NCBI GenBank assembly: GCA_964023275.1
Contig: OZ029918.1
Coordinates: 37,859,477 to 37,923,476 of the forward strand
DNA from: Norana najaformis
Taxonomy: Eukaryota; Annelida; Clitellata; Crassiclitellata; Hormogastridae
Direction: 5' to 3'
DNA: 64,000 nucleotides
Shown: piece after piece, positions 48,801-61,087 of the stretch
How the letters are laid out: each line of letters opens with the position of its first letter
Position numbering within the stretch: the first letter of the stretch is position 1
Program-made: the position numbers and the translations under genes
Notes under the pieces: model-generated
What the model saw: only the letters and a program-made list of their open reading frames with translations
Told to the model about the DNA's origin: nothing
Databases searched by the model: none

Positions 48801-51800
48801 CGTCGTGCATGGGACATTTATATAGCGACGTTTGAATGGAACTAAAATATGTTATTGTAATATTATTTATTTATGTCTGCATTTATTAAGCGCCACTATC
48901 TAATGACTTAGCATCAATCTATGGCGCCGAGCAATTGTGAGTGAAGGACTTGCTCAAGGTCCCTACACAGTAACCGTCTCAGAGGAGTTTCGAACCCGTA
49001 CTCTCCGCGTTACAAGCCGAACACTCTCTCCAATAGGCTACCGTGCCCCTCTAGTACCAAGTGTGGTATCATTCTATAGGATCTGAGACAGCGGTTCAAG
49101 GAACACAGAGTAAACGTTTCTGGCTTGTAATTCCACAGCTGAAATTACCAGCGGCAGGGACTCGATGAGACACACACTGTTGTTCATCATGGGTGTAAGT
49201 AAAGTAAAGTACCACATATCCCACAAGTCACGTAGTGTAATTTCTGGTTTATATAGCGGCCTTCAATAGCGGTACCTTTGATGAGCACTTGAAATTCGTG
49301 GTGGCGTACGTGTCCCATCTGGAGATCCTTCTTCAGGGTGAGGAAGAGCGTCAGGAGGAACTTGTGCGTTTCGTAAAGTCCACGACACGCGTATCGGAAG
49401 ACTTCGAATGTCAAATAGTCGATGATGTTCAACAGTCGCTTGCTGGTGAAAAGAGATTTCTCGGATCTGGAAAACGAGGACAAGAATTCCGTATAAGCAC
49501 GCGGAGTGATTGATTGATTGATTGTCTGGTTGACTGATTAATTATTCATTTGACTGACCGATGCATTGGTCTGGTGACCTACTATGTAACAAGTTTTAAA
49601 AAGAATTTTCCCTTTAGGTTTAATCATGTGAAGTGGTTGAATGAAGACGTCAGATTGACTGACTAACTGACTGACTGACAGACAGACTGATTCACCTGAA
49701 TGACTGTTTAACTGACTGATTGTCTGACTGACTGTCTATCTGAATGACAGTCTGACTGATTGACTGACTGGCTGATTCTTGTCTGATTGACTGACTGACT
49801 GACAGACTGACTGTCTAACTGACTGACTGATTGACTGACTGACTGACTGATTGATTGACTGACTGACTGACTGACTGATTGACCTAGGCTAATCACTAGA
49901 CATGTCAACGTGAGGGATATATTCAATTGACCTTTGGAGCGACCTGTCGAAGAGCTGAAGGAACTGACGCAGGGAGATCTGATACATGCAGTTGACGAGA
50001 CTCATCTCACAGATGAGAAAGTAGAGAACGCTGCCACGCATTGCAACTAAAACACGATACAACAAGATCAGGGCAGGTCAGGTCAGGTCAGGTAAGGAAA
50101 GGAAATGAAAGGAAAGATGAGTTAAGATAAGAAAAGGCAAGGAAAGGAAACGTAGGGTAAAAAGTAAGGGAAGATAACGTAAACTAAGGAAAGGTAATGT
50201 AGGGTAAGGTAATACAGGATAAGATAAGGTAAGGTAAGAAAAAGCAAGAAAAGGAAAAGTATGGTAATTAAAGGTAAAGGAAGATAATGTAAGGTAATAT
50301 GAAGTAAGGAAAGGCAAAATGCAATATAATGAGAGGAAAGGTAATTTAAGGTAAGGCATTGTAAAGCAAGAAATGGTAATGTAGAGTAAGTTAAGGCATC
50401 AGTCTCCGATGTTAAAGCTTCGTCACAATCCGACAAATCAGATAGAAACCTCAAGTCAAGCAACGGAGTTGAAAAAGTTGAAAAAGACGAGTCTTTAGGT
50501 TAGACCTAAATAACATTAAAGAACTGACAAAAAGAACAGAACTAGGATGTGAATTAAGGCCACTCTAACCTGACCTGAATTCTAACCTAACCTGGCCGGA
50601 ATTCTAGCCAAACTTGGCCTGAATTCTGACCTAACTTGGCCTGAATTCAAAATCTAACTTGCCTGAATTCTGACCTAACCTGGCCTGAATTCTGACTTGA
50701 CCTGGCCTGAATTCTGACCTAATCTGGCCTGAATTCTGACCTAACCTGGCCGGAATTCTGACCTAACCTGGCCGGAATTCTGGCCTAACCTGGCCGGAAT
50801 TCTAACCTAACCTGGCCGGAATTCTTCTCTGGCAATGTTGATCTTGATTTCTGTGTCGGCAGCAATTGCCAACTTTTCGCTCACCTCAGCAGCCGTTTGT
50901 TTTGTTACAGCAAGCACATTTATCAGCGACTCATCATCTACGAGTGACCCCTGTGAAGCGCAGATAAACAGACAAACATCACTGTCATCACTCTGCAAGG
51001 AAATATCGCTATCTATTCGGTAGCACGTCGGGCATGTAATCCAACGATTAACGCCTGCTGAGCGGACTCCGTGTAATGACCCTGGACTAGTTGTTTGCGT
51101 AGCTATGTCTCGCCCCTCAGATTCAGATAATTATTGACCTTGCATGTAATCGTAATCCCGAGATTTCTACAGCGCCCAACGAAAGCCACGTCACGGGGAC
51201 CAGCTTATTCACAGGCGCTCAGTCAAAACAAAATCGATAGGCAAAAGGGTTCGGTTCCAGGTCAAGATCCAAGAGTCAGGCAGAGAGACAGTTTGACAGC
51301 TATGGTGGGTGGTGTTTGGGATTGGAGCGGAAAGAGGGAAAAGAGGAAGAAGGGGAGTGTATTAAGTGCATTAAATAGATACATCAAAAGACTATATCTC
51401 ACCGTTGAAATGACGATATATTAAGGCTAACAAAGTCTATATCCTGCCTGTATGGTCGTCAGCTTGTAGAGTAGATTTTCCTCGAGTTCTTTCATCTTTC
51501 GTTTGTTCGACATTACGTCTTCTACTAGTGTTGTTCTCTCTGATTCCAACTCCTAGAAAAGACACAAATAGACCTGGAGCCACAAGAAAGTATTTAAGAT
51601 GGACCCAGTGCATTCCAACAGAAAGTAAACTTTTGTGAACCTACATTGTCTAGTCTTGTCTTCAACCGTCCTCGAGCCGAGGACTGTCTGCACCACGGAC
51701 AGTTTTGTGCCATCTGCTTCTGTCTCTCGTCTCCTGTAATAACTGGTCGAACGATAATTCAGTCCACGCCTTGATGTTATCGATCCATGTCATCTTGGGT

Positions 51801-54800
51801 CTTCGCCTTGTAACGGGATCCAGGAATTGTAATCGTAAACTCGAGATTTCTACAGCCCCCAACTAAAGCTAAGTCGCAAGAACCAGCATATTCACAGTCG
51901 CCCAGTCAAAACAAAATCGACAGGCAATAAGGGTTCGGTTCCAGGTCAAGATTCAAGAGTCTAGCAGGCGGTTGGCTACGGTGGGTGGTGTTTGGAATTT
52001 GATTTGCAGGATTGATAAGAGGAAGACGCGGAATCAGGATAGGATTTCAAACCACACTAAGCAGTGGTCTGTTCAGCTTTCTGGAATAGGCTGCCTAGCA
52101 ACCTACGACTATAACTCCTTTGCCTTTCTTTGCCTCTTTTTCGTAAGCGATTGAAAACCAGTTGTTCGATGAGTCTGCCTTAAAGAGACGTTATATAAAT
52201 CTGTTGTCACAGTTACAAGAAATAAATAAATAAATATATTAATTAATCATTATTAGATTACTAACGGCTTTTTCCGACAAGATCACTCTTCCAAGCAGCT
52301 GATCCTCGAGACCTTTCATAGTAACCGTGAAATCGATGATAATAGTCTGAGCGCTGACCTGTGAACACAAGCAAGACAGTAGTGAAACCCAATCCAATCT
52401 CACCTCCAATCCAATCCAATATAATCTAATCCAATCTAGCCCAAGTCTAATCTTATCCTAAACTATATTGCACCTACCAATCTATTCAAATAAAAGCTAA
52501 CGTTACTTAAACCAGTCCAATCCCTATTTGCCTGGCTAGCTACATTGGTTAACGCGTACATCGAGGCGCGTCTATGCGTGAGGATGCCGGTTCGCATACC
52601 CATCGTGGCTTATTTCAGAGATTTAATCTCGGGCTAGCACGAGCTGTACACGGGGACCTTAAAGCGCGGGGCAGCGGTGGTGAAGGATCTCACCCGATAA
52701 ATTCGTTGAAAAATGAGCAGGGTCGAGGCCATACGGTCGCTATAGGAAAACGTGCACATCTACATTCATTTTCGGATCGATTTCTTTGCAACGACCCACC
52801 TCAGGAGTGTAGGCTGGGTTTGGAAGTTTCGTCGTGATGTAGAGATAGAATCCCTTCATATAGTCACATTCCTTGTCGCCAACTTTAACCTACAGTCAAC
52901 ATCCAATCCACACTGGTAACTCTATGTAGCCAGACATTAATATAATATCTAACCTTTGCAACTTCGATAGATACTAATCTAATCTAATCTTAACAACTAC
53001 TATTTATTAATCTAATTTAATCTTAGCACCTTCAATCGCCCCGCTATAATGATCTATACATTAATAAATGAACATGGTAAATTGCAACTTACGTATCTAT
53101 TTTATTTTTGCGATTATACTTGTGTCAGGTCAGTAAATTTGAATCTACGGCGCCAGACAACTTGTCCAAGGTCGTTATAACACAGTTCGATGAACAGTGC
53201 ATTTCGCACTGGACTAAGGCAGCGCATACGGCGTCAACAACCTAATGGACGACCTGAAGCTACTGTATCGCGTCGCCGGGGCCGATGGTAAGGGCATAAC
53301 GTTCATCTTCACCGACAACGACATCAAGGACGAGGGCTTCCTCGAGTACATCAACAACGTCCTGAGTTCCGGCGAAGTGGCCAACCTCTTTGCCAGGGAC
53401 GAGATGGACGAGATCCAACAGGGACTGATCAGTGTCATGAAGAAGGAGTTTCCGCGACGCCCACCTACCCAGGAAAACCTCTACGGCTACTCAGTGGCGG
53501 ATTTAGCTACAGGTGCGGGAGGGTGCGGTTCGCTCCCCGGGCACCTCTTAGTTATATGCCGGCGCCCCTCAGACCAGACCCGTGCATGGTGGGCTGCCAG
53601 AATGTGGCGCTCCTCTGGAAATGCCCTTGCCCCCAAGCAAGCAATCCTGGGTCCTCCATTGGCGCACCCTCATAGAATTGGCTCATTACAAGAGTAACTA
53701 CTGCAATGACTAGTAGTAAAGTAACGACTACTTGTGGTAGGAGTGCCTCTGGCCATCGGGTGTGATGCTCACTTTGAGAGATGTGCCCGATTTGATGAAG
53801 TTCTTCTCAAGGACGTTGTCGAGGCAAGGGTCGAGTTCCTGGTCGACATTTTCGATGAGCATTGGTCGACCGAGCGACAGACAGTCTTCGAGATGAGTAC
53901 GAAAGTATTTGTGATTCAGCGAAGTCACCTGGGAACAACAAGAATAATATCATTAATATTATAACGTAAATAAAATAACAATTCAGCATTAAAATGCCAT
54001 TTATTTCTGCACTACCTTTTCTCTGGCATAACCGAATGAGACGTAAAGTTACCAATGTCCTTAATAGCCTACGGATCATTTTCCTTCTCATCTTTTTACT
54101 ATTCCTCCTCTTAATCCTCGTCCTCTACTTCCTCTTCCTCTTCCTTCTCCTCTTCTTATACCACTTCCTCTTCTTCCTCTTTCTTCTTCTTCCTCTTCCT
54201 CTATCTCTAGCTCTTCTTCGTCTTCTTCTTCTTCGTTTTCGTCTTCCCCTTGCCTCCCCTACCCTAAAGCTCTTCCTCTTCCTCATCCTCGTCCTGTATT
54301 CTTTCTCTTCTTTTTCTTCTTCCTCTTCTTCCTCCTCTTCTTCTTCCTCTTTCTCTTCTTCTTCTTCCTCTTCCTCCTTGTCCTCCTCTTCTTCTTCTTC
54401 CTCTTCTTCTTCCTCTTTCTCTTCTTCTTCTTCCTCTTTCTCCTCGTCCTCCTCTTCTTCCTCATCCTCTTCCTCTTCTTCTTCCTCTTCCTCTTCTTCT
54501 TCCTCTCCCTCTTCCTCTTTTTACATAACACATCCTCTTCTACCAGTAGCACAGCGTGTAACACATAACGTAAATGAGCGTAAATCGGACTGCTTGCTAC
54601 CTGCAGTTCGTTGTCTTTCTCGCGGTTCTTGACCCAGGCCTTTCCCTGGCCCTGTGGATCGATGAGCAGCGGAAATCGAGCAGCCTTCGTCACGATGATC
54701 CCGTTCTGGATAGACAGCTCGTCGTTCGGAAGGCCCTGTAGGTTCCACTCGCTGATCGTGGTGTTGTCGACAAGAGCGCTGATCAGATTGAGGTCCGCCG

Positions 54801-57800
54801 AGCACGGAATGCGACGCGTCTTCAGCTGCTTCTGCCAGCTGTCTATCAACCTTGTCCGGTACTCCTGGTTGAAGGGACCCGTGTAGGACAGGAAGCCAGT
54901 CAACAAAACGACGTCTCCGATCAGCCTGCAGAGGGAACAACACAGTCCAATCCGATCCACCATTTGACGATTTATTTGTTATTTAGTTTGCTACTTTATA
55001 CATACATACTTACATACGTACATACACAAACATGCATACATGCATGCATACATACAAATATACATACATACATATATACATATATACATACATACACACA
55101 TACATACATAGATACTCAAATATACATACATATGTACAAAAATACTTATAGATACTCAAATATACATATATATATACATACATGCATACATACATACAAA
55201 AACTCAAATATACGTACATACATATACACATACATACATAGGTACTCAAACATACATACATATATACATACATTCATACATACATACAAAAACTCAAATA
55301 TACGTACATACATATACACAAACACACATAGATACTCAAATATACATACATACATATATACATACATGCATGCATATATACACATACATACATACATACA
55401 TACCTTTCTGACTACCTTTCTGCCTGATTGACTCTTGAATCTTGACCTGGAACCGAACCCTTCCTTCCTAACGATTTTGTTTTGTCTGAGCGCCTGTGTA
55501 TAAGCTGGTCCCCGTGACGTGGCTTTCGTAATCGTAATCTCGAGATTTCTATAGCGCCCAACGAAAGCTAAGTGGCGGGAACCAGCTTATTCACAGGCGC
55601 TCAGTCAAAACAAAATCGCTAGGCAAAAGGGTTCGGTTCCAGGTCGAGATCCAGGAGTCAGGCACTCAGACAGTCGGACGGCTACGGTGGATGGTGCTTG
55701 AAATTGAAGCGAGAAGAGAGATAAGGGGAAGAGGAAGACTCAGGATAAGATTTCTGGAAAAGAAATGTTTTCAGTTTTGAGCGAAAGACCAGCGCAGAAA
55801 CTGAAAGAGATGAAGTGGGCGCTGTAGAAATCTCTCGTTTACGATTACGATATTGTTTTTTGCATAGATAGAAAACTGTAGAAATGTTGGACTCACATTT
55901 CGATCTGCGACTTGAACTCCTTGCTCTGATTGGTCCACCTGATCTTTTCGCCAGCCAATCCGTTGATGAGGGTCGTTGCGGCGTTCATCTTCCTCTTGCA
56001 GGCATCGGCGTCATCCATGAGGACCTGCTTCTCGGCCATCGCCGCATCGTAGACCTTCTGCACCACGGCCAGTTCCGCCTCCTTCTCGTCCAGCAGGGCC
56101 TGCGCCTTGTTCAGTTCTTTCGTGGCCGTGCCAAGTCGAGCCTCTTGAACTGCCAGGTTGGCCTATGATATGAAACGCTAGTTAATGTATGTCAGCTGTT
56201 ATGACTCTAGTTTAAAATGCTCACGTAATCTCAGCTGTTAAGACTCTAGTTTAAAATGTTAATGTATGTCCAGCTGTTATGACTCTAGATTAAAATGTTA
56301 ATGTATGTCCAGCTGTTAAGACTCTAGTTTAAAATGATAACGTATTCTCAGCTGTTAAGACTAGTTTAAAATGTTAATGTATGTCCAGCTGTTAAGGCTC
56401 TAGATTAAAATGTTAATGTATGTCCAGCTGTTATGACTCTAGATTAAAATGTTAATGTATGTCCAGCTGTTAAGACTAGTTTAAAATGTTAATGTATGTC
56501 TAGCTGTTAAGGCTTTAGATTAAAATGTTAATGTATTTCCAGCTGTTAAGACTCTAGTTTAAAATGTTAATGTACACTGTGTCCGAAAAAATTCCAAGGC
56601 TTTACGGTAAATATGAAAATAATTAGTAAACATTAATCGATTTTTAAAATTCCAAAAACAGTTTAATCCTGAAATATTATTTGCACTATAATTGTTGTTT
56701 TGGCGTAAAAATTTTATAACAATTTTGTCTTCCTCGCTGAACGCCATTTTTCTAGCAACTTTCTTTACAAAATATAAAATTCAAATACGTCACTGTGACG
56801 TAATTTTAAACGGGGGCGTTAATAAATTACAAAGAATTTTGTTGGTAATTATATATTTCAGGATTAAACTGTTTTTGGAATTTTAAAAATCGATTAATGT
56901 TTACTAATTATTTTCATATTTACCGTAAAGCCTTGGAATTTTTCCGGACACAGTGTATGTCCAGCTGTTAAGACTCTATTTTAAAATGTTAATGTATGTC
57001 CAGCTGTTAAGACTCTAGTTTAAAATGTTAACGTATTCTCAGCTGTTAAGACTAGTTTAAAATGTTAATGTATGTCCAGCTGTTATGACTCTAGATTAAA
57101 ATGTTAATGTATGTCCAGCTGTTAAGACTCTAGTTTAAAATGTTAACGTATTCTCAGCTGTTAAGGCTCTAGATTAAAATGTTAATGTATGTCCAGCTGT
57201 TATGACTCTAGATTAAAATGTTAATGTATGTCCAGCTGTTAAGACTCTAGTTTAAAATGTTAACGTATTCTCAGCTGTTAAGACTAGTTTAAAATGTTAA
57301 TGTATGTCCAGCTGTTATGACTCTAGTTTAAAATGTTAATGTATGTCCAGCTGTTAAGACTCTATTTTAAAATGTTAATGTATGTCCAGCTGTTAAGACT
57401 CTAGTTTAAAATGTTAACGTATTCTCAGCTGTTAAGACTAGTTTAAAATGTTAATGTATGTCCAGCTGTTATGACTCTAGATTAAAATGTTAATGTATGT
57501 CCAGCTGTTAAGACTCTAGTTTAAAATGTTAACGTATTCTCAGCTGTTAAGGCTCTAGATTAAAATGTTAATGTATGTCCAGCTGTTATGACTCTAGATT
57601 AAAATGTTAATGTATGTCCAGCTGTTAAGACTCTAGTTTAAAATGTTAACGTATTCTCAGCTGTTAAGACTAGTTTAAAATGTTAATGTATGTCCAGCTG
57701 TTATGACTCTAGTTTAAAATGTTAATGTATGTCCAGCTGTTAAGACTCTATTTTAAAATGTTAATGTATGTCCAGCTGTTAAGACTCTAGTTACAAATGT

Positions 57801-58032
57801 GAATCGTTGAATCACCAGGTTAGCCTACTCTATGAATCGCTAGTTAGTGTATGCTCAGGCGTTAACATATTAGTTAAGAAGATGTATTGTCGTTGGATTT
57901 GTGTGAATCTGCTTGTGCCTGAATACTACAGTGATGGATATAGGTAACACACTTTCCTGCTGTTCCAGCCAAATTTGTCTGAATGCTTTATCTTAATCTA
58001 GCTCTATCTCTATCTCTAACTATATATATATA

Positions 58033-58122
<90 letters not shown>

Positions 58123-61049
58123 TGTCAATCTATCTGTCTATCTCTGTCTCTCACTCTCTTCTCACTCCCTTCTCAATATCTTTCTCCTGTCTCTCACTTT
58201 CTTGTCTTTCTTTCTGTCTCTCTCTCTCTTTCTGTATCTCACTCTCTTCTCTCTGTGTCTTTCTGTCATCATCTTCCAAGATCTTTAGCCTGAACGAACC
58301 TTGAGCGGAAGGACCTCCTTGTTGATTTCGTAGAAGGAGGTCATGGCCTTGGCCCACGAGGCGAGACCAGCGACATCGCCGCAGACCTTCTTGGCCGATT
58401 CCATCGTGAAGTCTTCCATCGTGATATAAGGCTGCATCAGTTCAACCGTCTCCTCGTTGATCGTGTCCTTTGGAAACTGCAGCAGCAACTGGAGGAATCC
58501 AGTGGCGCCAAGAAGCTGCAGTCGAAACACAAGATGCTATGCAATGAGATGTAAGGTAACTGGACATCCAATCTAATCCAATCTTATCGTAATCGTAATC
58601 CCGAGATTTCTACAGCGCCCAACGCAAGCCGTGCCGCGGGGACCAGCTTATTCACAGGCGCTCAGTCAAAACAAAAATCGATAGGCAAAAAGGTTCGGTT
58701 CCAGGTCAAGATCCTAAAGTCAGGCAGAGAGACAGCGTGGCAGCTACGGGTGGTGGTGTTTGGGATTGGAGTGGAGAGGGAGATAAGAGGAAGAAGGGGT
58801 GTCAGGGTACGAACTGTGAAAGAGGAATGTTCTGAGTTTTGAGTGAAGCAGAAATTGCAAGCGGTGGAGCATCGATAAGTTTATATGATGGGTCAGAAAA
58901 CTGCGCAATTCTGGGGGTAGTTTATTCCAGAGGGGTGGGGCAGCTATGGCTATGGAGCGATTACCAAATTTTAAGGATGAGGTGACGGGAGGGCGGAGAA
59001 GTGTTAGGGCAAAAGAGGAGCGGGTTAATGTTAATGCACTGGCATCGGGCGACTGTTAACCTAATCTAACCTAAAGACTTCTATAGCGCCGTTATTATAG
59101 TCTCCAATGCATCAGTCAATGGTCGCTTCAAGTCAAAATCTCAGTCAAAATCATAATCCGTTGGAGAAGCTGGGTCGAATTCTGGTAGGTCAGAGAAACC
59201 AGAAGCCAGGCTACGGTGGGTAAGCAAGTTGGAAGAGATACGTCTTTAGTTAGACCACCTGAACGACATCAAAGAATTATTATTATTCGTTTATTGATCC
59301 CAAAAAGAAATTGACAACAACCAGCATAAAAGTTTGACATGAAACATTCTCAGGTTATCGGGAACAAGTGGTAGACCCAGATGGAACCATAGTCCCGCTT
59401 AATTAGGGCCACCAATTAATATGCAATACCAGTTGGCGACGTTGTCATATATAGATTTTAATTCTTAACTATAAAAATTATAAGCTCACAAACATGACCT
59501 GAATTGACAGAACTACTTGAACTGGGCAGTGAATTCTAAAGCTTTGGACAAGTTACCGTGAAGGCCTGAGAGCCCAAACTGTTTTAGTTCCTTGGGAGTT
59601 TTGCTTTTGACTCGTACGCTGTCTAATTCGCCATGACACTGGTGCAAGTTCTTCAGTGCAAGCTCAGTTCAGTAACCTGTACTTGAACAGCGTGACACGG
59701 TGTTATTCGGTAGAGCACTGGCTCTGTAATATATCGATTGAGGGTTTGAGCCAGCTGCGTGTAACGATTGTAGATAAGTTTTTCACACACTTGTCTCGTT
59801 TCAGATTTAGAGTTACTGACCTTTCGGGCGTAAATAAAGTAAATTAGATAAATAAAATTGAACAAAACAGATAAAATAAATCAAATAAAACAGATCAGCG
59901 GCCTGAGCTTTCGGTAACTGACCTTGAGCGATTCTCCCCAGGAAGGCTTGGGGCAAGCTCTTTCCGGATCCTGGACGACCGGATCCAGTTTCTTCTGGAA
60001 GAGTATCAGCACACAGTCCATGATGCGCATGATGAGGTGCGGCGGTTTGGCCAGCTTCCTCACGGTCGCGATATGCGCTGCTTTGATAGTCTGTAAAATA
60101 GATAGAATCGTCAAAGCAAAAGTTGTGAAAGTTCGTAATGGATACTAAACTAAGGTAGATTAGATTACATTGATTAGATCAATTGATTCAACCGTCTGAA
60201 ATACACTGACGTCAGAATGTTGTTGACTATCCGACCCATCCTACTAACTCACACACTTTGCAACTCTCGCAAAATTTCCTTCATTTAAAGCTGAAATCAA
60301 TCTTCTTCCACAAATCCTAAGGATTCCTTCTAATCCCTCTCGACTCTTCAATTCTACACACCCAGCGTAATCGTCTGACCGTCAACTTGCCCGACCCTTA
60401 GACATCGACCTGGAAACTGCACCTGATACTACCTGCCTACCGACTGATACAATTCCAAACTCCACCGTCTGACTGTCTGCCTGCCTGACTCTTGGATCTT
60501 GACCTCAAACCAAACCTTTCCTGCCTATCGATTTTGTTTTGACTGAGCGCCTTTGAATAACCTGGTTCCCGCGATTTAGCTTTCGTTGTGCGCTTTAGAA
60601 ATCTCAAATATACAGACTACAATTACGATTGAGTTGATACTAAGAACATGTGAATGAGGTGCTTCCGGCGACTAAGATTACTATTATGATTAGATTGTGT
60701 CGTTCACCTGTAGTGCTGCCTCTGCTTCTTCGAGTGCTGGTCGAGCTGCTTCGAGTTTTTCTTCGGCGACGCCTTTGTCAACTGCAATGTCGTTAACAAT
60801 CGTCTGTGCCTTGTCCTTGACCTTTTGGACCTCAGCCTTCACCTTCTCGGCTGCCACTGTGCTGGCGGCAACTTCTGCAAGCACCTAACACAAACATATG
60901 GCAGGGACAGTGGTGTTAATAAAGTAATAATGATGATACTACTGTACTACCAGTATACCGCTACTGCTACTACTACTACAACAACTACTACTACTAATGA
61001 TATTGATGATGATGATGATAACAACAATAATAATAGTAGTAGTAGTAGT

Positions 61050-61087
<38 letters not shown>

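Noticed and set aside
48977-49045. A tRNA gene with a TGT-like anticodon on the minus strand.
   Set aside because: Stems do not pair fully and the same head-plus-body unit recurs in the window, so it is a SINE.
53245-53697. A 150-codon + strand dynein-like gene.
   Set aside because: It is the inverted exon copy followed by transposon-like sequence; there is no upstream exon in frame and the reading after GYS is not dynein.
53994-54963. A 212-codon Leu/Ser-rich frame on + and a 226-codon frame ending in Lys/Arg on -.
   Set aside because: The first is the polypyrimidine tract. The second is the real dynein exon 54601-54925 read through its donor into the tract.
56180-57795. A CRISPR array.
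   Set aside because: There are no spacers: units are contiguous and vary by point changes, and the setting is an animal intron.
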